The notes under the pieces were generated by a model, which searched no databases, had not been told where the DNA came from, and saw only the letters and a program-made list of their open reading frames with translations. From positions 1 to 39,985 of the forward strand of contig NZ_RJJX01000027.1 of assembly GCF_003996985.1 (NCBI RefSeq): DNA of 39,985 nucleotides, given 5' to 3'. The DNA is from Ancylomarina longa. Its GTDB lineage: Bacteria > Bacteroidota > Bacteroidia > Bacteroidales > Marinifilaceae. Shown piece by piece: positions 29,671 through 39,133 of this stretch. The position numbers and the translations under genes were made by a program. Position 1 is the stretch's first letter; each line of letters starts with the position of its first letter.

Positions 29671-32600
29671 ATGGATAAAGAAAAAGATACTATTGGTGTT
29701 GAAGAAAACCAACGTCATTTTAAACTCACGTATGCTGCTCTAAAGAATAAAAATTCAATTTTTATTCTAACAGCAATTCTATGCATGTTTGGTTGGTTTT
29801 CCTATCAAAGCATGCCAAGGGAGTACTTTCCCGAAGTTGTAATTCCAAATATATTAATAACAACACCCTACCCGGGAAATTCACCAGTTGATATTGAAAA
29901 CCTGGTAACACGACCAATTGAAAAAGAATTAAAATCTCTGAAGGGTGTAAAAAAGATGTCCTCTGCATCCTATGAGGATATGAGCTTGATAGTAGTGGAA
30001 TTCAATACGGATGTTCCAGTGAAACAAGCCTTACAGGACACCAAAGATAAGGTGGATAAATCACTTAGCGAGCTTCCGGATGATCTCGATACAGATCCAA
30101 TCGTAGAGGATATTGATTTTGCTGATTTTCCAATTCTTAATGTCAACCTTTCGGGTGATTTTGGATTGGATGATTTAAAGGATTTTGCTGAAGACTTGCA
30201 AGACAAATTCGAGGCCTTACCAGAAGTATCAGAAGCAGATATCAAAGGAATTGACGAACGAGAAATCAAGATAAATGCAGACTTACATAAAATGGAAGCC
30301 AATGGAGTTAGCTTTCATGATATCGAAACGGCTATTAGTGACGAGAATGTAACTGTTAGTGCAGGTACTTTAATTACCGACAATACTCGCCGAAGTATTC
30401 GTACCAATGCGGATTATACAAATATGCAGCAGATTGAAAATACCATTGTAAAAGTGATAAATGGTAAAGTTGTTTATCTCCGCGATGTTGCAAACGTAGT
30501 AGATGGTTACGAGGAGCTAACTTCTATTTCCAGATTAAATAATAAGCCTGTTGTATCCCTGTCTATAACAAAAAAATCGGGAGAGAATTTATTAGCAGCT
30601 ACAGACCAGATTTATAAAATCATTTCCGAATCGAAAGAAACAGGTGCTTTACCACGAGGTTTGATTGTAACTGTAACCGATGATACTTCAGTAGATGTAA
30701 GAGGTCAAGTAAGCGATTTAGAGAACTCCATTATCATGGGGATGTTATTAGTGATTATCATTCTATATCTGTTTATGGGTTTGAGAAATGCACTTTTCTC
30801 TGGTTTAGCCATTCCAATGTCCATGTTCATTTCCTTTATCATTCTAAACCAAATCGGATACACTGTAAACCAAATGGTTTTATTCTCCCTGATTTTGGCT
30901 TTAGGAATGTTGGTAGATAATGCTATTGTTGTAGTGGAGAATGTATATCGACTCCACGAAGAAGGATTAAGTAAACTGGAAGCTACCAAAAGAGGTGTAA
31001 GTGAAATTGCAGGACCAATTATTTCCTCAACAGCTACCACCTTGGCAGCATTCTTTCCACTATTAATGTGGGGTGGAATTATGGGTGAATTTATGAAGTA
31101 TTTACCTATCACCTTGATTATAGTTTTATCTTCTTCCCTTTTCGTTGCTTTAATTCTGAATCCTGTTTTTACAGCCACTTTTGTAAAACATGAAAATATA
31201 AGAGAAAAGCTAAATGTAAAAAAGTTTGGAATTATTTCATCTGCATTTTTTGCCGCTTCTCTTCCATTTTACGCCTTAAAAATATTTGGTATAATGGATA
31301 CCTTTTTAATGGCAAATCTTTTGGCTTGTATTGGTTTAGTAACATTAATCAATTTAACTATACTAAAACCTTTTGCCAGATGGTTTCAATTGGTATTCCT
31401 AGTCACTTTAGAAAATACTTATGAAAAAACATTGCGATTTGCTTTAAAGGGAATTCGACCTTTAGTCTTTTTCATGGGAACTTTTCTTCTAATGATACTC
31501 TCAATCGGGTTTTATTTTGGAGGAAATCCCAAAACAGTTTTCTTCCCTGAAAATGAACCAAAGTCAATCTATGTAACCATGGAACTCCCTTTGGGAACAG
31601 ACATTCATAAATCAGATGAGGTTTCTAAAAGAGTGGAAAATATTGTTGCCAAAACCATGAAACCATACCATGATATTATCAGATCTATATCAACCAATGT
31701 TGGTTCTGGTAAAGGAGGAATGTTCTCTGGTGATCGGTCAGCTAATAAATCTTTAACAACCGTTTCCTTTGTTGAGTTTAAAGAAAGAGGTGGAACGAGT
31801 ACCTCTGAAATAATGAAAGAACTTACCAACAATTTTAATGGCTTTCATGGAGCAAAAATATTTGTTGAAAAGGATAATGAAGGACCTGATGTTGGTTACC
31901 CTATCAATGTAGAAGTTTCGGGTGATGATTTTGAAGAACTTTTAACCCAGGCTAATCGTGTAAAACAATTAATCGACGAGGATAGAATACCAGGAGCCGA
32001 AGAATTAAAACTTGACCTGGATCAAGGTAAACCAGAAATGTTAATACATATCGATCGTGATAAAGTGAGAAGATTTGGTTTATCTACGAATGAGGTGGCA
32101 CGTGCACTTAGAAATTCATTATATGGCTTGGAGGTTTCCAAATTTAAGGATGGAGAAGATGAATACGATATCATGCTTCGTTTAGACGATAAGTACAGAT
32201 ATGATGTTCCTGCCTTGATGAATCAGAAATTAAATGTCCTGAGCCCGATTAGTAATAGAATGGTTCAAGTACCTATTTCGGCTGTTGCATCCTACAATTA
32301 TGGATCTACCTACGAAAGAATCAACAGGATTGATAACACGCGTGTGGTGACCATTTATTCTAATGTGAAAGAAGGATATAACGCTAATGAAATAAATGCA
32401 AGAATCAGAGAATTGATATCCGGTTTTGACATGCCAAAAGGATATACTGTAAAGCTAACAGGAGAACAAGAAGAACAGGAAGAAACATCCGAGTTTCTGG
32501 TTCAGGCATTATTGATTGCACTTGCTTTAATTACATTGATTCTTGTTTCACAATTTAATTCAGCCATCAAACCAATAATCATCATGATTACAGTACTATT

Positions 32601-33108
32601 TAGTACTATTGGTGTTTTTCTTGGATTGGGAGCTTTTAAAATGCCATTCGTGATATTAATGACTGGTATTGGAATTATCTCACTAGCAGGAATTGTTGTG
32701 AATAATGGAATTGTTTTGGTAGACTATATTGCTTTATTAAGAAAGCGGAAAATAGCTTCCACAGATATGAAGGATAGAAAATACCTGACATCTTCAGAAG
32801 AAATTGATTGTATTGCCCAGGCAGGGAAAACCAGACTTCGTCCGGTACTCTTAACAGCCATCACGACTGTATTAGGATTATTTCCTCTTGCCGTAGGTAT
32901 GAATTTTAATTTCTTCACCCTGCTCAGCGAATTCGATCCTTATCTTTCGTTTGGAAGTGATAGTACTGCTTTCTGGGGACCAATGTCGTGGACAGTAATT
33001 TTTGGATTAACTGTTGCAACCTTTCTAACTCTTATTATTGCACCGGTAATGTTCCGCCTTTCAACGCAAATAGAACACCGTTTTTACAAAATGTTCTCCA
33101 AAAAATAA
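29671..33108 (+). CDS. RND-family efflux pump, inner-membrane permease
   Basis: The 1145-residue permease uses the proton gradient to drive drug or metabolite export. It shows the two-fold RND plan: a first transmembrane helix (residues about 29-48), a large periplasmic porter domain, TM2-6 (about 350-490), an insert of two extra hydrophobic stretches (about 510-570), the TM7 entry (about 590-615), the second porter domain and TM8-12 (about 940-1135). Motif LALGMLVDNAIVVVENVYRL in TM4 holds the proton-relay aspartate; a second aspartate usual in HAE1 pumps is replaced by Asn (VDN). About 100 residues longer than E. coli AcrB. Substrate unknown. The operon ends with a terminator. Confidence 0.95.
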   Translation: MDKEKDTIGVEENQRHFKLTYAALKNKNSIFILTAILCMFGWFSYQSMPREYFPEVVIPNILITTPYPGNSPVDIENLVTRPIEKELKSLKGVKKMSSASYEDMSLIVVEFNTDVPVKQALQDTKDKVDKSLSELPDDLDTDPIVEDIDFADFPILNVNLSGDFGLDDLKDFAEDLQDKFEALPEVSEADIKGIDEREIKINADLHKMEANGVSFHDIETAISDENVTVSAGTLITDNTRRSIRTNADYTNMQQIENTIVKVINGKVVYLRDVANVVDGYEELTSISRLNNKPVVSLSITKKSGENLLAATDQIYKIISESKETGALPRGLIVTVTDDTSVDVRGQVSDLENSIIMGMLLVIIILYLFMGLRNALFSGLAIPMSMFISFIILNQIGYTVNQMVLFSLILALGMLVDNAIVVVENVYRLHEEGLSKLEATKRGVSEIAGPIISSTATTLAAFFPLLMWGGIMGEFMKYLPITLIIVLSSSLFVALILNPVFTATFVKHENIREKLNVKKFGIISSAFFAASLPFYALKIFGIMDTFLMANLLACIGLVTLINLTILKPFARWFQLVFLVTLENTYEKTLRFALKGIRPLVFFMGTFLLMILSIGFYFGGNPKTVFFPENEPKSIYVTMELPLGTDIHKSDEVSKRVENIVAKTMKPYHDIIRSISTNVGSGKGGMFSGDRSANKSLTTVSFVEFKERGGTSTSEIMKELTNNFNGFHGAKIFVEKDNEGPDVGYPINVEVSGDDFEELLTQANRVKQLIDEDRIPGAEELKLDLDQGKPEMLIHIDRDKVRRFGLSTNEVARALRNSLYGLEVSKFKDGEDEYDIMLRLDDKYRYDVPALMNQKLNVLSPISNRMVQVPISAVASYNYGSTYERINRIDNTRVVTIYSNVKEGYNANEINARIRELISGFDMPKGYTVKLTGEQEEQEETSEFLVQALLIALALITLILVSQFNSAIKPIIIMITVLFSTIGVFLGLGAFKMPFVILMTGIGIISLAGIVVNNGIVLVDYIALLRKRKIASTDMKDRKYLTSSEEIDCIAQAGKTRLRPVLLTAITTVLGLFPLAVGMNFNFFTLLSEFDPYLSFGSDSTAFWGPMSWTVIFGLTVATFLTLIIAPVMFRLSTQIEHRFYKMFSKK

Positions 33109-33126
33109 AAACTCTTTATATAGTTT

Positions 33127-33155
33127 AAAAGCCGGTCGAATAACCGGCTTTTTTT
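33127..33155 (+). terminator. Terminator of the efflux operon
   Basis: AAAAGCCGGT pairs with ACCGGCTTTT around a 6-nt loop, with seven T following. It starts 19 nt after the permease stop. Confidence 0.9.
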
Positions 33156-33379
33156 ATTTATATAGTTAACAGTAAAAACAAACTATATTCTTTTAATAAT
33201 TTTGCGTGATTTTTAACAAAGCTTTTCTTAACTTGATTACCACATTCTACTAATGGATAAATAACTGATTTATTTGATTTTATCAGCTTTTTTATAAAAA
33301 ATTAAAATGATTTTTTCATCCGTTATAAGCCATTGTTTATCTACAAAAAAGGTGTGTAAATAAAATGTAACTAATCGAT

Positions 33380-33411
33380 TTTGGGTAAAAACATAATAAT
33401 TCGTAAATTTT
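33380..33411 (+). promoter_or_regulatory. Candidate promoter of the anchored helical protein
   Basis: TTTG (33380-33383) is followed after 20 nt by TAAATTTT (33404-33411), one base off TAnnTTTG. It would give a leader of about 55-60 nt before the ATG at 33472. Confidence 0.35.
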
Positions 33412-33471
33412 TAGATGGGAGAATGCTATTTCCTTTTAACCAAATTAACCATATACACTAAACGCTAAAAC

Positions 33472-34065
33472 ATGGAAATCATCTCAATCATACTGCAAAT
33501 TTTAATTTTATCGGCTTTAGCATTTATTATTTCTTTATTAATACAGGATAAGAAGAATTCTAAAGTACCTGTTCAAGAATCAGAGTCGGTTGATCAAAAC
33601 AAACAAGTCGCCAATAACTTGTACTCTAATTCCGCCGAAAAAAGAGAAGAGTTTCTTCGTATTAATTCATTTTTCATGAAAATTCTTTGTGAAAAAAAGA
33701 GCAAAAGCAATTTTAAAAGACTTCAGAAAGAATTCTTAGAATTGGGTACCCGCCTCTATTATTTAGCATCTGAAACAACCATTAGAAAATTTCTGGAATT
33801 TAAATCATTAAGCTCCTTTGTAGAAGGTACAGTACACGAACACAAGATTGCCTTGCTGTGGTTCGCCGAATTTAATGTCTTACTCCGACAAGATTTAGGA
33901 TTAAAAACAACACCGGAATTAATAAAAGATTATCTCAATATTATTCTCACCTATTGGGATGAAGATGAAATGGAAAAACAAGAATTGGACAACCTTAAAT
34001 CTCAACTTGCTAATTCCATCGACAATTATTTTAGTGTTTTTAACGTAGGAACTTCACTAAATTAG
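33472..34065 (+). CDS. Membrane-anchored helical protein of unknown function
   Basis: The 197-residue protein has one N-terminal transmembrane segment (MEIISIILQILILSALAFIISLLIQ, about 3-25) followed by a charged stretch and a helical, cytoplasm-facing domain (about 50-190) with no recognised motif. The orientation is inferred: acidic N-terminus outside, lysines after the segment inside. It lies between the efflux operon and the GH16-like gene, transcribed towards the latter, with a shared terminator. I cannot assign a family. Confidence 0.65.
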   Translation: MEIISIILQILILSALAFIISLLIQDKKNSKVPVQESESVDQNKQVANNLYSNSAEKREEFLRINSFFMKILCEKKSKSNFKRLQKEFLELGTRLYYLASETTIRKFLEFKSLSSFVEGTVHEHKIALLWFAEFNVLLRQDLGLKTTPELIKDYLNIILTYWDEDEMEKQELDNLKSQLANSIDNYFSVFNVGTSLN

Positions 34066-34092
34066 AAAAAGTGCCACATGGCACTTTTTTTT
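34066..34092. terminator. Bidirectional terminator between convergent genes
   Basis: AAAAAGTGCC pairs with GGCACTTTTT around ACAT; eight T follow on the plus strand and the symmetry gives a run of five T on the minus strand. The stops at 34065 and 34091 flank or overlap it. Confidence 0.88.
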
Positions 34093-35503
34093 ATGCTTTC
34101 TTGCTATAGCATCTCACCCAATCTATATCGAGTGAGGCATTTAGATTATCATTATCTTTAGGAACACTCAAACAGAAATTAAGATACATTTCGACTTTCG
34201 GAATTCCCTGCTTTTGAGTAGCTACAACCACATCATTTATTTTCCAAATTAATTCATTCTCAGACCAATCAAGAGTATAAATAAAGTATCCTTTACTTAA
34301 ATCGATACCTTTTACTTTGAATTGAGATTTTTGAAGTTTTGATTCCTCACCATTATAACATCCAGTTACAATTTTACCATTTAAATGTGTTTTAAGAATG
34401 TCGACATGAGGTAAACTTTTATTTGACAACATCCAGAAAGAGGGAATTACTGTATTAGATGAATTAACCTTTATTTTTGCTTCGAACCTTCCATATTTTT
34501 GTCTAAATGACTGTCCTGTATTAATAATAGCAGAAGTATAATCAAAATCACGAGGAATAAAACCATAATTGCTATTCCATGCTAATCCTTCCTTCTTTTC
34601 CTTTTTTGCTATCAATTTCAATACCGAATTAGAGATTTGAATATTATCACCATCAGTAAATAAATGTAAATCTCCATCTAATGAAAAACCCTTATTTAAA
34701 AGCTTATCTCCCCAATAATAACGCGTAATCCACTTATTTTTGTCTAATTGATTCTCCTCAAATTCATCTAAAAAACTCAATTTCCAGTTCTTAATCTCCT
34801 CAAAAGGTTTTTCCTTTTGGTATTTAAAAAAATGCATGAATACTTCCGAATTTTTTAGATTCTGATAAGTTTGAAATTTTTGATAATCTTCTGTCTTCTC
34901 AAACCTCTTTTTATCGAGTAAAAATTTCTTCTCTTCGAGGAAAGCTTCCGAACTAATTTGCTCCTCTAATTGAATATATTTTTTCAGGTCAGCAGATTTG
35001 AGCAGTTGTGAATATATCTTATAAGAGCGAGAATTTTTGAATTTAAAGTATTCTTTGATTCGAGGTGAACGCTTCATACTCTTAAATTCTGATAATTCCT
35101 GCGCTTGTTTTTTCCTATTAAAAGATGCTGATTTTACAAGAATAGACAATTCACGATAACGGGAAATCTCATCAGACTCTCGCATCAACTGAAAAGTTGA
35201 AAGTTCCGAAGAATCTTTAAGACGAAAATAAACTTTAAACCTTCTCGATCTCTGATATCGTTTAAAATCTCTTTCAACTTTATAAAGATTACTTTTTTTA
35301 TAAGTTTTGTTCTCAATTTGCTTTCTATTCACCTTAAAGGAATCGGAAAGAACTTCTTTTTCCAATTCGTAAAAGTCTTTCAATTCTTCTGATTCTGAAA
35401 AAGCTACAAATTCTTCAAATTTCGTTCTCAGCTCATCACGTTTTTTTTCAATTGCTTCCGTATTTGATGCTTTCCGTAATTTCGATGCTAAAAAAAAGTT
35501 CAT
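34091..35503 (-). CDS. GH16-fold protein with altered catalytic motif and helical repeats
   Basis: The C-terminal half (about 243-466) has the family 16 glycosyl hydrolase/laminarinase jelly-roll pattern: FLDEFEENQLDKNKWI, YGRFEAKIKV, PSFWMLS, a core strand, FIYTLDWSENELIWKINDVVV, YLNFCLSV and IDWVRCY. The catalytic E-x-D-x-x-E is replaced by H366-V-D368-I-L-K371, so both glutamates are lost while the aspartate stays. The N-terminal half (about 35-230) is a chain of helices repeating S-x-x-[LIFY]-x-x-[YF]-x-x-[LFY], with serines 12 apart at 86, 98, 110 and again at 146, 158, 170. No signal peptide is seen, so it is predicted cytoplasmic, unusual for this fold. A carbohydrate-binding or scaffold role is a guess. 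Confidence 0.8.
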   Translation of the reverse strand: MNFFLASKLRKASNTEAIEKKRDELRTKFEEFVAFSESEELKDFYELEKEVLSDSFKVNRKQIENKTYKKSNLYKVERDFKRYQRSRRFKVYFRLKDSSELSTFQLMRESDEISRYRELSILVKSASFNRKKQAQELSEFKSMKRSPRIKEYFKFKNSRSYKIYSQLLKSADLKKYIQLEEQISSEAFLEEKKFLLDKKRFEKTEDYQKFQTYQNLKNSEVFMHFFKYQKEKPFEEIKNWKLSFLDEFEENQLDKNKWITRYYWGDKLLNKGFSLDGDLHLFTDGDNIQISNSVLKLIAKKEKKEGLAWNSNYGFIPRDFDYTSAIINTGQSFRQKYGRFEAKIKVNSSNTVIPSFWMLSNKSLPHVDILKTHLNGKIVTGCYNGEESKLQKSQFKVKGIDLSKGYFIYTLDWSENELIWKINDVVVATQKQGIPKVEMYLNFCLSVPKDNDNLNASLDIDWVRCYSKKA

Positions 35504-35536
35504 ATCCTTAAAATTGCTTTAGGTAAAAAACGAATC

Positions 35537-35544
35537 CAAATTTA
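35537..35544 (-). promoter_or_regulatory. Candidate -7 element of the GH16-fold gene
   Basis: The minus strand reads TAAATTTG, matching TAnnTTTG, 33 nt before the ATG at 35503. No convincing -33 box. Confidence 0.35.
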
Positions 35545-35610
35545 AATATAATCAGTATCTAATCATAATTCAATTAGAAACAAAATAGAATTACTAAATA
35601 AAAATGAACA

Positions 35611-36438
35611 CTACTGCTTCACAAATTGGTAAGTAATAGTACCTATTTGCACTATTGGGCTATTGGTACTCACGTTAAACCTCGTTTTTCGGGAGGCTAG
35701 TAGAGCGGCTTCAAATAAACAATCATCCTCAATTGATTGTCCTCGATTTATAGAGGCATTCAAAACTCTCCCGGATTTATCAACCTTAATCTCAACCATA
35801 ATTTTGCCTTCTCCTTCACATTTAAATACAGGAATTGGCAAGAAAACTTTATATCTGTCTTTTAGACTATAATAAACACTACTAGCTCCATTATACTCCA
35901 AATTTTGCAAAGAATCCAATAATTTTTGCTTTTGCTGTTCCTCTACAGATCTTAGGCTATCCTTTTGGAATTCATTGGAATCTCCACTCTTATCAATATC
36001 AGCAGCGTCATCCGAAGTATAATCCTGCATATTTTTTTGAATATTGGCAATCATATTCCGAACATTTTGTTTCGGATCAGCATTCTTCTTCTCAACATTT
36101 TGGTTTACGGCAATCGACTTCAGAAGTTCATCCACACTTTGCGATATTTCTGATTTTTTTGCCTTTAGTGCCTCTGCGATTTCATCTTCCTTTTTTTTCT
36201 GAATCTGATCACTAAGTTCTTGTGGAATTTCAATATAAATTTCCGACTCAATAAATGTTCGCTTCGTCCTTAAATGAATACTTAAGAAGAAGATTAGAAG
36301 CAACATGTGAAAGGCAATAGTTCCCATTACACCATATCTGTTTCTTTGAAAAAAACCCGAAATTTCTACAACCGAATATCGCAATACTCGAGTTATAGAG
36401 TTGGTGAAACTTTTTCCTATTTCAGAGAAGGTAATCAT
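35611..36438 (-). CDS. TonB-family energy-transducing protein
   Basis: The 275-residue protein has one transmembrane helix (about 35-56, YGVMGTIAFHMLLLIFFLSI), a long charged, partly helical periplasmic stretch (about 60-200) and a C-terminal TonB-like domain ending in VEIKVDKSGRVLNASINRGQSIED...AALLASRKTRFN...IGTITYQFVKQ. TonB proteins pass proton-motive energy to outer-membrane receptors. Here the helix is preceded by about 34 residues, an unusual N-terminal tail. The start at 36438 (MITFSEIGKSF) is preferred to one 16 residues earlier because it has an AGGA just upstream. No ExbB/ExbD genes are in the window. Confidence 0.75.
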   Translation of the reverse strand: MITFSEIGKSFTNSITRVLRYSVVEISGFFQRNRYGVMGTIAFHMLLLIFFLSIHLRTKRTFIESEIYIEIPQELSDQIQKKKEDEIAEALKAKKSEISQSVDELLKSIAVNQNVEKKNADPKQNVRNMIANIQKNMQDYTSDDAADIDKSGDSNEFQKDSLRSVEEQQKQKLLDSLQNLEYNGASSVYYSLKDRYKVFLPIPVFKCEGEGKIMVEIKVDKSGRVLNASINRGQSIEDDCLFEAALLASRKTRFNVSTNSPIVQIGTITYQFVKQ

Positions 36439-36667
36439 GAAAACATATCCTTTTAAATTCGCTTTTGCAATAATAACGATTCTCACGCAAAAAATAAGAG
36501 GTCTTTCTTGATATGTAAACGATAAAACACTCGAAAAATTGGAATTCTGACGTTTTAAAAAACAGTCGCATTTAGTGTAAATAGAATCAAACTTAATCTG
36601 AAAAATAGTTTTATTTTTTTATTTTTATTATAAATACTAACAAAACAAAAAATAATACTGATAAATT

Positions 36668-37372
36668 ATGTCTTTTAAAGGAACTATCAGAATTTGGGTA
36701 AATGATTTTATCAATCTGTTTTATCCTGATCTATGTGCTGCATGTGGTAATTATTTATTTAAAAATGAGAAAATTATCTGTACCAAATGCTTGTATCATT
36801 TACCGAAAACAGATTTTCACCTACAAAAACATAATCCGGTTTCTATATTGTTTTGGGGAAGAGTTCCAATTGAATATGCAGCTGCCCTTTACACCTTTTC
36901 CAAAGGGAGTAAGTATCAGAAATTAATTCACAAATTAAAATACCACGGAGCAACAGAAATTGGAATAGAATTGGGAAAACTTCTAGGATATAATTTACAT
37001 AAATCCGAATTTTTTCGGGATATCGATATGATAATACCTGTTCCCCTTCATCCCAGGAAGCAAAAAATTAGAGGGTATAATCAAGCAGAAGTAATCGCCG
37101 ATGGCATAGCTGAGAGTATGAAAGTACCTGTACTTACTAACAATTTAATCCGTAAAGTACATACACAATCGCAAACCAAAAAAAATAAGCTTGAGCGTTG
37201 GGAGAATGTAGATAATATATTTAGCCTTCAAAATCCAGAACAATTATGCAATATGCATCTACTATTAGTTGATGATGTGGTAACCACAGGTTCTACCTTA
37301 GAGGCTTGTGCTCATGCTTTGCAAGTTGCCGAAGGTGTAAAGGTTAGCATTGCTACCTTGGCTTATGCATAG
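36668..37372 (+). CDS. comF: ComF-family phosphoribosyltransferase-like protein
   Basis: ComF proteins are needed for DNA uptake in naturally competent bacteria and also occur in others with unclear roles. The 234-residue protein has a four-cysteine zinc finger, C23, C26, C38 and C41 (LCAACGNYL...IICTKC), and a phosphoribosyltransferase domain with IIPVPLHPRKQKIRGYNQAEVIA and the PRPP-binding loop LLLVDDVVTTGSTLEAC near residue 200-216. The gene is a single plus-strand unit and its stop touches the stop of the response-regulator gene with no base between them. Confidence 0.92.
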   Translation: MSFKGTIRIWVNDFINLFYPDLCAACGNYLFKNEKIICTKCLYHLPKTDFHLQKHNPVSILFWGRVPIEYAAALYTFSKGSKYQKLIHKLKYHGATEIGIELGKLLGYNLHKSEFFRDIDMIIPVPLHPRKQKIRGYNQAEVIADGIAESMKVPVLTNNLIRKVHTQSQTKKNKLERWENVDNIFSLQNPEQLCNMHLLLVDDVVTTGSTLEACAHALQVAEGVKVSIATLAYA

Positions 37373-38077
37373 TTATACAGCATCTACATATTTATAACCA
37401 ACCCCTTTCACAGTTTGAATATACTTATCGCCCAATTTTTCACGTAATTTTCTAATATGAACATCAATTGTTCTGTCTCCTACTATAATTTTTTCACCCC
37501 AAATAGAGGCATAAATCTCATCACGAGTAAATACTTTTTGAGGACGAGAAACCAAAAGGACCAACAATTCAAATTCCTTACGGGGAAGAGAAAGTTCTAT
37601 TCCATTTTGGATAATCAAATAGCGTTCGCGGTCAATAGAAAGATTTCCAATGGTCGTTAAACGATTATTGGAGTCATCCTCTGTCCCATTCATTCTACCA
37701 GAACGTTTCAATAAGGCCTTTACCCTGCTTATAAATACCTTAGGTTTGATAGGCTTATTTATATAATCATCGGCTCCAGCTTCAAATCCTGCTATTTGTG
37801 AATAATCTTCTCCCCTTGCAGTAAGAAAAGATATTAGTACATCAGAAAATTCAGGAAGTGATCTTATTTTTTCACAGGTCTCTATACCATCCATTTCGGG
37901 CATCATAACATCTAAAATAATTAAATGCGGTTGAAACTTTTTTGCCTTTTCAATGGCTTCCTTTCCATTTTCAGCAGTAGAAACCTGAAAACCTTCTTTA
38001 TTAAGATTATAACTTAAAAATTCAAGAATATCAGATTCATCATCTACCAATAAAATTTTATAATCGCTATTTTCCAT
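37373..38077 (-). CDS. Response regulator, PhoB/OmpR type
   Basis: The 234-residue regulator has a receiver domain (phosphoacceptor D56 in LIILDVMMPEMDG, acidic pair DD at 12-13, lysine in the INKPIKP loop) and a winged-helix DNA-binding domain (about 135-232, ending LREKLGDKYIQTVKGVGYKYVDAV). It accepts phosphate from the adjacent kinase (18 nt upstream) and controls promoters. The architecture matches PhoB-like regulators. A phosphate role would be inference, as no Pho box was identified. Confidence 0.93.
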   Translation of the reverse strand: MENSDYKILLVDDESDILEFLSYNLNKEGFQVSTAENGKEAIEKAKKFQPHLIILDVMMPEMDGIETCEKIRSLPEFSDVLISFLTARGEDYSQIAGFEAGADDYINKPIKPKVFISRVKALLKRSGRMNGTEDDSNNRLTTIGNLSIDRERYLIIQNGIELSLPRKEFELLVLLVSRPQKVFTRDEIYASIWGEKIIVGDRTIDVHIRKLREKLGDKYIQTVKGVGYKYVDAV

Positions 38078-38095
38078 AGAATTTTGCTTTATAAG

Positions 38096-39133
38096 TTATT
38101 TTGATTGCTCTAATGTAAAGGTAAAACTAGTTCCTTCTCCATAGGTACTACTCACATTAATATTTTGATTATGAGCATCTATTATATGTTTTACGATAGC
38201 CAAACCTAAACCAGATCCACCCATATTTCGGGATCTACTTTTATCCACGCGGAAAAATCGTTCAAAAATCCTTGGCAAATTATCTGTTTCAATACCAATT
38301 CCATTATCTCTAACTTCAATTAACATTTTATTATCCATCTTCATAATTTCGATAACAGTAGTACCTTTTTCTCTACCATATTTAATTGAATTAACTATGA
38401 GATTATTAAGTACCTGAAAGATTTCCTTCTTATCGGCATAAACAAATTTTGGTGCGGCATTACTTTTCTCAAAGAAAATTTGAATACCATTCTTCTGTAC
38501 TCGCATTTCATGCATTTCGATTACTTCGTTTATTAAATCGATAATATTAAAACGCTCCATTATCAACTTTAATTCACCAGATTCCAATTTAGAAATCACC
38601 TCTAAATCTTTCACAATAGTGATCATCCTATTAATGCTTTTTTCAGTTCGCTCTAAATAAGCCCGGTTAATAGTCTTATCTTCCAATCCTCCATCCAGCA
38701 AGGTTAAAATATAACCCTGAATATTAAATATGGGTGTTTTTAATTCGTGAGAAACATTACCAATAAATTCTTTTCGATATTTTTCTTGTTTTTTCAACTG
38801 TGACACCAAAGAGCCTCTGGTTTCACTCCATTCTTTAACGTCCTTTTCTGCTTTTTCCAAAGCGTCTAAAGTTTTCACATCCTCTATTAATTCCTGATCA
38901 ATAATTTGGGTATCGTGGATCGTTTTATAAAGCATTCTTATTTTTGAATACATAAACCGATTCAATAAATATTTATTAATTGCAAATACCAATGAACCGC
39001 CAATGATGGAAAATAGTAATAAGAAAAGAAAGTGAAAAGGAAGATACAAGCTGAGTATATATTGTAATCCCATTAATGCAATCACAAACAAGCTCGTGTA
39101 TAAATTCACTTTTTTTGATGATATTAATTTCAT
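38096..39133 (-). CDS. Sensor histidine kinase, PhoR-like
   Basis: The 345-residue kinase has two N-terminal transmembrane helices (about 12-30 and 34-52) separated by only a few residues, so it lacks a sizeable periplasmic sensor, as in PhoR-like kinases. A coiled segment (about 60-120) leads to the dimerisation domain with H129 in FIGNVSHELKTPIFNI, then the N box (NLIVNSIKYG), G1 (VRDNGIGI), F (FERFFRVDKSRS) and G2 (GGSGLGLAIVKHI). It phosphorylates the regulator encoded 18 nt downstream. The signal is unknown; phosphate is a guess based on the two-helix topology. Confidence 0.93.
   Translation of the reverse strand: MKLISSKKVNLYTSLFVIALMGLQYILSLYLPFHFLFLLLFSIIGGSLVFAINKYLLNRFMYSKIRMLYKTIHDTQIIDQELIEDVKTLDALEKAEKDVKEWSETRGSLVSQLKKQEKYRKEFIGNVSHELKTPIFNIQGYILTLLDGGLEDKTINRAYLERTEKSINRMITIVKDLEVISKLESGELKLIMERFNIIDLINEVIEMHEMRVQKNGIQIFFEKSNAAPKFVYADKKEIFQVLNNLIVNSIKYGREKGTTVIEIMKMDNKMLIEVRDNGIGIETDNLPRIFERFFRVDKSRSRNMGGSGLGLAIVKHIIDAHNQNINVSSTYGEGTSFTFTLEQSK

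Larger units (their letters stand above)
33109..33471. other. Intergenic region after the efflux operon
   Basis: Besides the operon terminator (33127-33155) and a promoter candidate for the next gene (33380-33411), I see only AT-rich DNA with no coding frame or repeat. Confidence 0.7.

Noticed and set aside
30705-31178. Long minus-strand open frame inside the RND permease gene
   Set aside because: It is a mirror of the hydrophobic permease codons, with no start context or homologous look.
34300-34700. Functional laminarinase/beta-glucanase
   Set aside because: Both catalytic glutamates are replaced and no export signal is present, so a normal secreted hydrolase is not supported.
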